DNA of 64,000 bases from Macrostomum hystrix (Eukaryota; Platyhelminthes; Macrostomidae): positions 25,349,001 to 25,413,000 of the forward strand of contig CATNEN010000001.1 in the NCBI GenBank assembly GCA_950097015.1, in the 5' to 3' direction. The notes under the pieces are model-generated. The model saw nothing but the letters and a program-made list of their open reading frames with translations. It did not search any database and had not been told where the DNA came from. The first letter of the stretch is position 1. Each line of letters begins with the position of its first letter. Both the position numbers and the translations under genes were made by a program. Of this stretch, positions 20,417 through 31,168 are shown in pieces.

Positions 20417-21247
20417 ATGGGTCACTGCTTGTCAAAGCGCAGTCTAGGACGCTGCGACAGTCCAGACGTTGATGACGTCGAAAACGACAACGTCAACTGT
20501 GACGAGAGCGAACCTCAGGACAGCGGTGGCAGTGCGAGCAGCGGCAGGCGGCTGTCCGCCACCTCGAAGCAGCAGCGCCGGGAGCAGAAGCGCAGATCGA
20601 CCTCCGCAACGAAGTCTGATGAATTAGAGTCAGGCAGACATTGCCAAGAGCTGCTTACTGAGGACGAGGCCACCTCTCCGACTACACCGGAGAGCTCCGG
20701 GCGTCGACTGTCTTCAGCAGCGCCGCTGCAGAGGCAGCACTGGTCGCATCAGCAGGAACAGAGTCTGCACGCCAGGCGGTATCGGCAGAGGTCTGCGTCG
20801 ACCCCGGCGGTGCCCAAGTTCAAGCCGAAGACGTCACCCGCAGCCGCCGCCGCCGCCCTCAAGCAGAAGTCACATCGGGACGAGCTCTTCGGCGAGCTGC
20901 CTGAAGCTGCCTCGGCTGCCGCCAAGGAGGAGATTGAATTCCTGCGAGGCCTGGTCAAGGCCGGCCTGCTGCCTGTGAAATCCTACCGCAAGATTTCGCT
21001 GGAGGTGCTGATGGACGATCTGGCAACAAGCGGAGGTGGTAACGGCGGTTCGAATACCACAGTGGCGGTGCCGGAGCTGCCCACTCTGGACGAAGAGGAT
21101 CCAGGTGGCGGTGGCGGTGGCGGCGGCGCCGGTGCGAGGCCCTCTGTGAGCCCATCAGCCGGAGCAAAGCGGGGCCGCCACTGTCAGGGCGGTGGCGCCG
21201 TCGTCGGAGAAAGGGCAAACAACGGAAGGAACTCGTGCGCAAATTGA
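20417..21247 (+). CDS. unrecognised acylated, Ser/Arg- and Gly-rich protein
   Basis: 276 residues with an ATG immediately after a splice acceptor. The start MGHCLSKRS fits the N-myristoylation rule (Gly2, Ser6, Lys7), with Cys4 as a palmitoylation candidate, so a membrane-anchored protein is likely. Acidic (DVDDVENDN), basic-Ser (RREQKRRS) and Ala-run segments follow. The best-folded part is a predicted helix around EEIEFLRGLVKAGLL and VKSYRKISLEVLMDDLA. After a poly-Gly run the tail becomes low in structure. Another frame over the same bases reads a polybasic tail (RRRRRKGKQRKELVRKLML), so a small indel or unseen splice at the Gly run is possible. I recognise no family. GC3-rich codon use supports expression. 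Confidence 0.75.
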   Translation: MGHCLSKRSLGRCDSPDVDDVENDNVNCDESEPQDSGGSASSGRRLSATSKQQRREQKRRSTSATKSDELESGRHCQELLTEDEATSPTTPESSGRRLSSAAPLQRQHWSHQQEQSLHARRYRQRSASTPAVPKFKPKTSPAAAAAALKQKSHRDELFGELPEAASAAAKEEIEFLRGLVKAGLLPVKSYRKISLEVLMDDLATSGGGNGGSNTTVAVPELPTLDEEDPGGGGGGGGAGARPSVSPSAGAKRGRHCQGGGAVVGERANNGRNSCAN

Positions 21248-21556
21248 TGCTTCGGGTCATTTGAGAGTGGCTTTGATTTCGAACAAAGCTAATGGCGATT
21301 GTACCTTAAAAGGGAATCTGCATAAACGGATTGACCCTGTATATGTCTCAGTTGACTCACCGTGTGTCGTTTCTATCAGGCTAGGCTTTTTCGTGTCGTC
21401 TAGTCGATGTAAAGTAAAAAAATGATGGCCGGTAAATGCTGCTGTAAATTGAGTCAATTTTTCGGGCGTTCACTGCACTATAGGATGTTTTGCACTTTAG
21501 TCTAAAGTACTCGCTTCGGTCTGAGCTATTTTTGAATTAAAAAAACGGCATGGGAG

Positions 21557-21562
21557 AATAAA
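21557..21562 (+). terminator. poly(A) signal AATAAA
   Basis: Canonical hexamer about 310 bases after the stop at 21247, with no closer AATAAA. Confidence 0.5.
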
Positions 21563-23690
21563 CTGCTTGCCTGGTTGCTGATAAAGCTTTTGTTAAAGCC
21601 ATACATGGAAGTTACTACTGAAATTACTAATGACAGTAGCTAGACCATCGAGAGACAATGCTGCCCTTTCGGCTGACACCTGAACACAAACAGCACACAA
21701 TCACAGGTGTGTAGATCTGCATGTGAATTAATTAGTAAATTAATTTAGCCTTCTTTGCCACTCACCCCTAAACAGAAGGTTTTCGTGTCCTTTTGTGTCC
21801 GGAAAATTTGAGTTCTAACTGTCAAATAGCAGCTTAAAACTTCATCCTCCAGTTAATTTCCGTTTGACCCGCGCACTCCCCCGCTAATGAGCATCCGATA
21901 ATCAGAAACCCATCGTAAGGATGCGGCCCCAGCAAACATCTATGAAAGATATTTATGAAGAAAATTACTTTTGGGCCCAACAATATCGACTTAAAGACAG
22001 TCATTGCCAGATCATTGGACAGCTTTGATGAATTGTGAGCTCTTGTTTCAGTAATAATACTACGAAGTCTCTCCTGATTATTAGCCGCCCGCGTGCGTGC
22101 CCAATGAATGGGCGAAATATACGCCAATCTGTATTGTGAGCAGCTAAAGGCTAAAAAATAGCGAAATAAAATTGTAGCCTAAGGGCAGGTGAAGTTGCTT
22201 CTTTGCTAATTAGTTTAATGCGTAAATTCGATGTGATTACCTGCATTATGATATTAACAGGAAGGTATTAACTGGAACGAATGACTTGAACATTCTGAGA
22301 GATATCACTCTCCCTGTGTTCTTCTTCTGTGAGTCGGAAAATTCCATAAATAGCATTCTGGGGACAAAAAATGGGAGTGAAGTTGATAGGATTTGAGCTT
22401 AAGGATGAGAAACAGCATCAGTTATCTTCTTAAATATTTCGGAGGCATCTATGAAGCTGAAATGAAGCCATTTCAGTGTGGAAGCCGTCGGCTTGAAAGT
22501 AAGCACGCATTTTTCCAGTGTGTTTAAAAAATCGGCTCGTTAAACAAGAAATATGATGATGTTCCCAAAGGAACTTTAAATAAAGCAGTAGAACTGCGTG
22601 CAATCACGTGGATTTCTTTGACTTTTTTAGCCTCTTGAACATGAGATGTTAGTCGATTCGAATATGATGATTTGGAATTATGTCACAAGAGCATTCATAT
22701 GATATCAGCTATTACGTACGAGTGGACTAAAAAAGTGTATGTTATCCACTTCAGTTTTAAACATCAGTACTGAAACTTGATCTAGCTTTGCAAGTGACCA
22801 AATTTGGTCACTCTCTCAGAGTTAGATTTACATCAGAAAAATCAACTAAAAAGTTGGTTAAAAGTATTGTGAGCTCATCCAGTATCTACTATTCCACATT
22901 TTAAGTATGTCGTAATACATGCGGTAATGTTTGCTAACTTTTTAAATAGCGAAATTAGATCTCTTCAGTTACGATAAGATTAAAATAGGCGCAATTCAAA
23001 GCGTTTTACATCATCAGGGGGGTCATAGTTGCTAGTTCAATACACTAAATCCTAAAATGTACTACGAGCACTTCAAAGTATTTTTATATTGGCTGCTTCG
23101 TTTAGTGAAAATTTAAACTGGAGATTCTCTTCCAAAAATCGATTTGGTGGTAAATCGTAGAAAATGAAAACACATTAAAGCTGGAAAACACTCAGTTAAA
23201 AGAAACCCATTTGCCTCCTCTTTTGTTGTCGCTCGACATTTTGTTCCTCACCTGTCTCACCTATTCTCAGAGAATAACTCGATGCTTTCCATAGCTTCGT
23301 TATCCGAATTGCGTCTAGAAGTGTCAACATCACTGTCAAAACAGAATAATGCGTGGTGGCTTGACGCGATGCTTTGTTGGGTTTTTGTTTTTAGTCGCTG
23401 TGGAAACGCTGCAAACAGCGGCACTTGAAACTTGATCAATTGGGACAAAAATATATTCTCTCAAGAAAAAATTCTAGCTACTTAAAAACTGTGCTGTCTA
23501 GAAAAATAACAAAAATGAGAGCCAAAATGCAAAGATTCCCAGAACTATTTCATTTGCTTTTGCTGCCATTCCTGTCACATTGTTTTTCCGGCCAGATGAG
23601 CTCATTGTTCTCCCACTGACATGTCACGTCAAGGTAGATGTTAAGTGAAGAGAGGAAGTGGACTACCAACTGGCAGCCCTAAATGGAAAC
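21563..23690. other. AT-rich intergenic DNA
   Basis: About 2.1 kb without coding signal, arrays or recognised SINEs. Only short chance reading frames. Confidence 0.65.
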
Positions 23691-23697
23691 TAGGGAA

Positions 23698-23703
23698 TAT
23701 AAA
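23698..23703 (+). promoter_or_regulatory. TATA box of the CTLD-repeat gene
   Basis: TATAAA, 124 bases before the ATG at 23822, with a TCAGAC initiator-like site about 35-40 bases downstream. Confidence 0.55.
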
Positions 23704-23821
23704 TTTAGAGAACAAGCTCTTCATCTAAAAGTAGACTTGCTGCTCAGACAAACCACGTTACATTTCAACTGGTAGAGAACTCTTTCCAGAAGTTATTAGA
23801 AGACAAAACGAGGCGCACACA

Positions 23822-26800
23822 ATGGTGCCATCCGGTCAAGTTATGGCCAGCGGTCAAGCCATTCTGCTCGTGCTCTGCCAGCTGGCTTCTCCGACTTTGA
23901 CGTCGTCAGCAACAGGACAGTTCCTGCAGCGCGAGGTAGGCAATTGTCATCCGTGGCCATCGGCGTTGAAACTTCCTGCCGAGATTCAGCAGCAACCGCT
24001 GGACTGCGTGAAGCTGTGCTCCACTGTCACCGGGACTCGAGCCGTACAGGTGCAGGCTCAGGCGGGTGGCGGCTACCAGTGCGAGTGCTACGGCGGTGAC
24101 AATCAGTACACCGAGGCCAGGCCCGGGTGTCAGCGCTGGAAACTTACCGACTATGCTCTGAAGCCGTCAGCCATGGTAAAAACAATACCAATGTTGTTAT
24201 TACACAGTTAGAGCGGTCAGTAGTGTGTAAGGCTTTTGTCTATGGTCCATTGCGCTATTGGTACTATTCCACATTCATAGCGGGAATCATTATTGACCAC
24301 TTGTTTGAAATCTCCCTTTATAGTAAAAATAATATTAATTGCAGGAGGGCTGTGGGCAATGGCACATCATTTGGTGACACTAGACCCGCAGCCAGCGAGG
24401 ACGCAATTCTACTCATTTCGCTGACTCCTGAGCAATCACGCGCACAGATACTGTACGCAGGCATACGCTCACACAGGTGAGCCCTGACTTTCTCATCGTC
24501 AGGCAGTGTACATTTCACTGTGCCTTGGAGGTTGGCCCTCAAGTGCGTAAATTGCACGACAAGCCCCCAAGCCTTCTCTCCGCGGCTGCGCCCCAAATGA
24601 ATGTGCATGGCCTCGCCGTGGAATCGAACTTAGGGACCTTGGTGCGAGAGGCAAATGCGTTAACCGCTCTGCCACCGACCCTCCAGAATGTTTACCGTAA
24701 TGTAAAATCAGTGGTCATTGATTCCCGCTATGAATTTGTCATAATACCAAAAGTGCATGGTTTTCTCGAGCATTATTTAATTAGTATTACCTGCCTTGGA
24801 ATTTCATGGGAGCCACAAAATTGCACGACAAATTAATGTGGCCTCGCCGTTGATTCGAGCTTAGGGACCTTGGTGCGAGAGGCAGATAGATGCACTCTTA
24901 CGTCACTTACCCAGAGAGGAATGTCTATAAAAATGTGTTTCTAGAATGTTTTTTAAATGATAGTGCTTCATTTTTTTCAGGAAACCTGGACCCAACTTCC
25001 CGCTCATTGGCATCCGATTCGCTCCAGCAACAAGCTGGTATTCGGTGTCACGGACTTGCTGCTCGGCTCAGCTGCCGCTGCGGCTGCCTGCTCCGCTGCC
25101 GCGCCAGGGGCCCGATTGTACTCGGTGAAGAGTCTGCAGGATTTGGTCAACCTACAGGTATGAGTTCAGGTGTTTTGTATGATCGATTTAAATCCCATGT
25201 TTGAATGCTTAGTGCAATAAGATCGTCACGTCTTATTTATTGATCCCTATAATTTACCTGATCGCATGCAGGGTTACCTGAGCAGTCGCTTCGGAGCCCT
25301 GACACGCCTGAACGCCTCCTTCTGGATTGATGACCAGTTTACTCCGGGAACAGCTCGACAGTGTCCGGTGATCTCGGTAGCGGATGGCAATCTGAACGGC
25401 CCCATCAACTGTGTGGGTCTGGCCTATTATCCCATCTGTCAGGCCAACTTGTGCATTCCTGATTTCGTACCTGGAAGCGGAGGGTCGTCCAAGTCGGGCC
25501 AGCAGCTTCTGACATTTGCACGAAGGAATGGATCCCTGCACTGCCTGCGCTTCGACGCGAGCGCCGAGTTTTTGGCCAGCGACTCCTGCGGTGGAGCGGC
25601 CTCTCTAGCGCAGCTGAGCTCTGATCTGGCTTTTGCTCAGCTCAAGGATGTTCTGCTTGGCAACCAGAACCGTAAGTGAGCATGCTGGACTGTGCAGCAA
25701 ATTGTGAATTTACAAGCATCCTGTTCTTTATCCGCAACAGTTCGAAATCAGTCTCTGTGGATTGCTGGTCCAGCAGCCGTTCCCATGGTGACAACCAAAA
25801 CCGGAATCAGCAGCGGCTGCGTGCAGCTTCGTGTTGGCGACAATTCAAGCGTCTTCAATGGAAGCTCCGTAACTTCCGCAAGCTGCGGCACTCCAGCGAT
25901 GCGCGTTTGCGAACAGAAAATCAGCGTCGATGCTGACGACGTTCTACTGCCGGTAAGACAGATCCAAGTCGGGATTGATCCAAGTCAGGATTGATCCAAG
26001 TCAGGATTGATCCAAGTCAGGATTGATCCCAGTCAGGACTGATCCCAGTCAGGATTGATCCAAATCAGGATTGATCCAAATCAGGATTGATCCAAGTCAG
26101 GATTGATCCCAGTCAGGATTGATCCCAGTCAGGATTGATCCCAGTCAGGATTGATCCAAATCAGGATTGATCCAAGTCAGGACTGATCCCAGTCAGGATT
26201 TAACCCAGTCAGGATTGATCCCAGTCAGGATTGATCCCAGTCAGGATTGAACCCAGTCAGGAATCCCGAACTCGATGCTGTTCCAACAGACGCGCTGTCC
26301 GGGCCTATTAGAGTCGCGGTTGCCACTCCGTCAGAACAACCGGTGCCTTTTCGTCTCAGCTACTCCGGCGACCAGCGTGGCTGCCGCCGCCGCCTCATGC
26401 TCATCGACATCGGCTGGTAGCGGGCTCTTCGCGGTGAGCAGCAGCTCAGACTACCAGCTGGCCAGACTGTACGCGGCACAGAGACTGTCGCAGAGCTCTG
26501 GAGGGGCCACCAGGCTCTACTGGTTTACTGACAGTCGCCCGGGTTTCGCAACGAAGTCGTGCGCCTTTCTAGATAGTTTCGGCCAGCTGACTCACCTGAG
26601 CAGTGCAGCCGAGTGCTCAACTGTCGCAGCCAACGATCCCATGCTAGCACTGTGCTCAGTTGAGTTCTGCCTGGCGGGCCAGTCGGCCAATCGAATCCGA
26701 GTCTTCTCGCCGACCCCAGCGGAAGTGTTCTGCCATCACTACACAACGGCTAGCGTCGGGAGCTCGGCGGCTTGTCCAATATCCGGCACGGCACTTGCTC

Positions 26801-29800
26801 GGCTGGAGTCCATGACCATTTTTGAGGAAATGCGCGCCACCATGGTTTCAAGGGGATGTGAGTGAGGTCTTTGATGACTGATTCCATTGGTACATTCTGA
26901 TCTACACAACCCTAAAGTAATCCTTAATGTATCCTGAAGGTATCCTGAAGGTATCCTGAAGGTATCCTGAAAGTATCCTGAAGGTATCCTAAACGTATCC
27001 TGAAAGTATCCTAAACGCTTTTTCTCTGTGCCTTATTGATCAACAGGGATAGGTGTTAATTTTTGGATCTCTCCAACTGGATCCAGCGGCCTGCTTGGCT
27101 CCCTGCTAGGCGGCAGCTGCGTGCAGATGCAGGTGACGTCACTCGGCACTAGCGTGAGTTTGGCTCTGTCCTCAGTGCTGCTCTGCTTGGGCTCGAATCC
27201 GCAAGTCTGCGCCGTTAAATTCACACTGACCTCACCGGCTTTCAGTGTGAGTGGCTGCCGTGACGGCCTTGATGTTTTCAGGAAACTGTTGCTTTGATAG
27301 TAGCTTCTCAACAGAAGCCTCTAAAAGTTTCTGTTTTATCTGATTAGCAAATAAACGTTTGCTTCGTTGCGTCATTATTTCTCTATATTGTGCCCTCTCT
27401 GTTTTTGTGTCTCCTCTTTGTGCTTGGCCACGATTGGCTGGCCTGGGCTGCTTACACCGAGCCCTGGGCGAGCCAGGGTTTTTTCCTACCCCCCTGCGCG
27501 CGGGCCATTGGCTGTGGTCGGGTGTGGCCTGTAAGTGTCTCCCATGACACCCCTGTCCCGGTGTTCTTATTTTTAGACCCATGAGAGCCCTTGTGCTCGC
27601 TTCAACCTGGAACCCGTCCCTAAAAGTGCATAAAATAAACAGCCCACATTGTTCTACAATTCTAAAAACCGTCAGTCTGCGTTCGTTCCATCATTTGACT
27701 GCCACGCGACGATCGGGAAGCTTAGCTCCGGACTTGGGAGGAAAGTAATAAAAACGCTCTGTTTACTTATGCAATTTTGTGATAATGTGAACCCCTGAAC
27801 CGCAGAGCTCGTGCCCCGGCTATCCGACTAGCTGGAATGCGCAACGCCACTCCAACGTGTGCACTTTCTGCAACCTCGGCGACACTCTCGCCTACGATGA
27901 TGTCGCATCGCCTGGACGGGCCTGTGGAGGTCAGCGACTCTTCACGGCGACCAGTGACGAGGACCTGCTGCTACTAGCGAGCTACGTCAACGTTCAGCTC
28001 GGAGTCACCTCCTCGACGACGCAGTTCTGGTTCACCGATGCGCGACTTGCCGAGTGGGTTCAGAGACGTCGGTGCAGCCTGATCAACGGTCTGGGTCAGG
28101 TGACCTTCGCCGAGACTGACTCGCAGTGCGGCCAACTGGGCAGCCACTCTGCGATCTGCCAGGAGGACCTGTGCTTCGGCGGAGCCTTGGCGCCGCTGCC
28201 TCCAATCCGCTGGCTGGACGTCTGGCAGGACGGAGACCAGCTGCGCTGTCACCTTCTTGTGACCGACGCTGCGGCTACGACGGGAGCGGCTCAGGCCAGC
28301 TGCGGTGATGGCCGACTGGCGGTGCTCAGCTCTGATGGCGTCTTCAACCGGATTAAGACGCTCGTCCTCGAAGCCACCAGTGAGAGTCGGGAGCGGGACT
28401 CGAGCAAATAATTATAATAAAAGTTATAATTGTGGGCACATCTAGCCAGACTTTTTTATAGTCAGTCATTGTGCACAATCAATGTGCCTTTTTGGGTCGG
28501 CCCTCATGGGCGTAAATTGCAGGACAAGACCCCAAGCATTCTCTCCCCGTCTTAAACCCAAATTAATGGTGGCTCGAGAGACAGTCGCAAATAATTTGGG
28601 AATTATAAATGCTACTATAAGTACGAAACGGTGCAAAATTGCTTTAATTAAGTGCTGTAGAAGTGTGACCAAACTTTTTGAAGATGTTTTTTGATTCTGA
28701 TTTTACTATTTAAAGTCTTGAAGAATAGGGAAAAGGCGCAATTAAAAAGGGCTTAAGCCACAAGTGCCGCAACTGAGTTGAGTGCCATCTGCTTCTCCAG
28801 GAATCATGAAAGAATTAGTGCCAATAAATGTAAAATAAACACACACGCTTGAGTGGCATTAGCTGCATGGTCACTGTAGCTGATGCGGGGCAAAGGTGCC
28901 AAAACAGCACGTCCAAGCGGTGTGGCAATCAAACTGACAGCTTGCTCAGTCATGCGCCCAGGGACCCCCGCTGAGGCCACAGAAGCGAAGCAGAAAGACA
29001 AAGTCTTTGGAGACTCAAAAGCAATAACTTCTCTATAAAGCTTTTAATTATTATTACTTGTGCTCAAACTTGGTAGCACAGCCAGCGGGTGATGAGCTCT
29101 CAGAGATTGTTACACTGTGAACGCAGAATTGCCACATTTAGGTCGGACTTTATTTAGACATTCTGAACAAAAAATGCTTGTCTATTCTTTATCCAGATTT
29201 CAATACATTTATCATTCGTGTTAAACTAAAGTTATCGACCAAATTCTTAACCTCCCTGCAGTGTCCGGCTCTTCATTCTGGGTTGCTGGAAGTGACTCAG
29301 CACCGCTGATAGCCGCCAAGATTGGTCAGAGCTCACCCGGCTGCGCACTGCTCAAAATCTCGAGCGCTTCAGCGGCCTTCGACTCAGCCTCTGTGAGAGC
29401 AGCAGCCCTGTCAACCGGCTGCTCGGCACGAGCTCGCTTTGTCTGCCAGAAGAACATATCAACCCTGGCGTCAAGCGATTCAGCTGCTGTCGATTCCTCG
29501 CCAGGCTCTACTGTGCTACCATCAGATCGATGTCCATCAAGGACCACTGGTTACAGCAATGTCACGAACCTCCGGCTAGTGCTAACAGGCATCACCGGTG
29601 GGGATCAGTGCTACTGGATGGCTGCTGGAGTCTCCACCGTGGTGTACAATGGACCCGTGTACTGCGGTGGCCGGCACATGGTCAGCTTGGATCCGGATGA
29701 CTACCTGGCTGCGCGAAGGTACGCCAGGAGTTTGCCAGCAAACTGGACTGTCGCCTGGCTCTGGGGCGAGACCGACAGGTGGTCCAGCCATCTGGCCACG

Positions 29801-30720
29801 AGACTGGGCCAGCTGAGAATCTCTCCCGGTGAGCTGTGGCCGTTCTCCAATCGGCTGGTCATCGACTCGACAGGCGATCTGACGCGATGCGACGGTACTC
29901 AACAAGTTGGTGTGCTCTGTCGCAGTGGACCTCTGTGTCCTGGCGTTGACGGCTTCCTTGGAGGCGCCTTTGTCAACGGGAGCTGTGTGTACGCCACCGC
30001 GAATGTTCTGCACGCGTCCAGCGCCGCGTTGAGCTGCGGCGGAGTGGACACCGATGCGCGTCAGTTGGCGACACCTTCGATGGCGGTGTCCTCTGCTGTA
30101 ACAGTGGAGTTCGCTGATCTCCGAGATGCTCTGCTCAGATTCGGTCGTGAGTTATCCTCAGCGGTGAACAATGCTAGTAGTCACCTGTACTTTAGGTGGA
30201 GCAAAGCTGGCTGCTTGAAGGGGGTGAGTGGCAGAGCGAGGTCTAACGCGTTCGCCTCCCGCAGAGCGAAGACTTGGGTGGCTTGTCTAGGGATTTACGT
30301 CTCCTTTGAGACACAGTGAGAGTGTACACTGCCGGACAATGAGAAAGTCAGGGCCTGTCAGGCTTACACACACCTGTGTGAGTATGAGCCTGCGTACAGT
30401 CTATGTGTGAGTGTGTGCTCAGGAGTCAGCGATATGGCCTCGCTGGCTGCGGGTCTACTGTCACCAAATTATGACAAGCTTCTGATATTGAGATAATCAA
30501 TAATTTGTATAATCTAGTTGTCTCAACTTTCGATGCCAAATTCGCAGTTGGCAACACCAGCCTCTGGTTGGCGGCCCCTGGCCCCGGCCAGTGCTCGATC
30601 CTGCGTGTCAGCGGCTCAAACAGCAGCGAGTCCGACTCAGTCAGCACTGGCGTCTGCTCCCTGCTGCAGCCGCCGAACCGAAACCTCTGCGGTGTGTACT
30701 GGACCGACAAACTGCTCTGA
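23822..30720 (+). CDS. secreted protein with eight C-type-lectin-like modules, 9 exons
   Basis: Exons 23822-24175, 24981-25157, 25272-25671, 25741-25952, 26290-26857, 27047-27246, 27806-28379, 29262-30146 and 30548-30720 join in phase into about 1180 residues. Residues 1-30 look like a signal peptide (ILLVLCQLASPTLTSS). Residues ~40-105 are Cys-rich and WSC-like (CVKLCS, CECYGG). Eight CTLD-like modules follow, each with an LxxVxS..D helix, an aromatic FW/LW motif (SFWIDD, SLWIAG, YWFTD, NFWISP, FWFTDA, SFWVAG, SLWLAA) and a closing C (PICQ, RVCEQ, ICQED, FVCQK). Canonical EPN/QPD and WND calcium-sugar motifs are absent, so classical Ca-dependent sugar binding is unlikely. No membrane segment or GPI tail is seen. 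Role unknown; extracellular recognition or adhesion is inference. Confidence 0.85.
24338..24685 (-). mobile_element. SINE family 1, near full-length, CTLD-gene intron 1
   Basis: Reverse copy. The B box complement (GGAATCGAAC) and the A box complement (CCGCTCTGCCA) lie at the right end, the body in the middle, and the GCAGGAGGGCTG tail at the left. Confidence 0.9.
24818..24889 (-). mobile_element. SINE family 1, head-only fragment
   Basis: Only the tRNA-like part and a few body bases remain (TTGATTCGAGCTTAGGGACC, then GGTGCGAGAGGCAGA). It lies in the same intron as the copy at 24338-24685. Confidence 0.75.
25962..26262. repeat. 16-bp minisatellite, CTLD-gene intron 4
   Basis: About 19 units of GATTGATCCAAGTCAG or its CCCAGTC variant. 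It starts about 10 bases after the donor at 25953. Confidence 0.95.
26925..27012. repeat. 11-bp tandem repeat, CTLD-gene intron 5
   Basis: About eight units of GTATCCTGAAG, some with AAC or AAA variants, close to the acceptor at 27046. Confidence 0.85.
27247..27805 (+). other. CTLD-gene intron 6
   Basis: Donor TTCAGT|GTGAGT, acceptor ACCGCAG|AGC. A GC-richer inner block (about 27400-27700) has a CCATTGG box and, downstream, AAAATAAAC. It is unlike the neighbouring introns; a mobile-element remnant is possible but not shown. Confidence 0.5.
28484..28572 (-). mobile_element. SINE family 1 fragment, CTLD-gene intron 7
   Basis: The body segment around GCGTAAATTGCAGGACAAG and CATTCTCTCCCCGTCTTAA matches the reverse complement of the element near its CGCGGAGAGAAG part. 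Confidence 0.65.
28804..28970 (-). CDS. exon-like segment antisense to CTLD-gene intron 7, GPI-signal-like end
   Basis: On the minus strand a strong acceptor (CTTCTGTGGCCTCAG) opens a frame of about 55 codons. Its last residues (ATQACVFILHLLALILS, then stop) look like a C-terminal GPI-attachment signal. No matching upstream exon was found, so this may be a nested gene's last exon, a pseudogene piece or chance. Confidence 0.25.
30217..30474 (+). mobile_element. SINE family 1, diverged copy, CTLD-gene intron 8
   Basis: The A box region (GAGTGGCAGAGCG) is kept, while the B box and the GCGGAGAGAAG part are partly deleted. The body and the GGGTCTACTGTCACCAAATTATG end match. It fills most of the intron between the last two exons. 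Confidence 0.85.
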
Positions 30721-30815
30721 AGGCGCTGTCTGATGGTGGAAATAGATCACTGTTTTCGCAAAGACCTACGTTTATACGACCGGATACTTCGAGCCGTATT
30801 TTTCCTTTGATCACA

Positions 30816-30821
30816 AATAAA
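30816..30821 (+). terminator. poly(A) signal AATAAA of the CTLD gene
   Basis: Hexamer 95 bases after the stop codon at 30718-30720. Confidence 0.6.
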
Positions 30822-30889
30822 TGAGCTCCGTCACATGCTTAGTTAAAACATTCTTTAGATCATTGGTCTTCTTTCTAAGGTCTAGTCCT

Positions 30890-31168
30890 AGTCCTCACTC
30901 CCAAGGTCAGTTGGTTAGTCTCTCATCCTCAAGGTCACTGCAGGTTCCCCAAGGTCACTAGAGTTTAGTCTCTCATCCTCAAGGTCACTGGAAGTTCCCC
31001 AAGATCACTGGAGTGTAGTCTCTCATCCTCAAGGTCACTAGAGTTTAGTCTCTCATCCTCAAGGTCACTGGAAGTTCCCCAAGGTCACTGGAGTGTAGTC
31101 TCTCATCCTCAAGGTCACTAGAGTTTAGTCTCTCATCCTCAAGGTCACTGGAGGTTCCCCAAGGTCGC
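30890..31168. repeat. ~30/60-bp minisatellite
   Basis: Alternating CTCTCATCCTCAAGGTCACT and GGAAGTTCCCCAAGGTCACT half-units, about nine in all. Confidence 0.9.
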
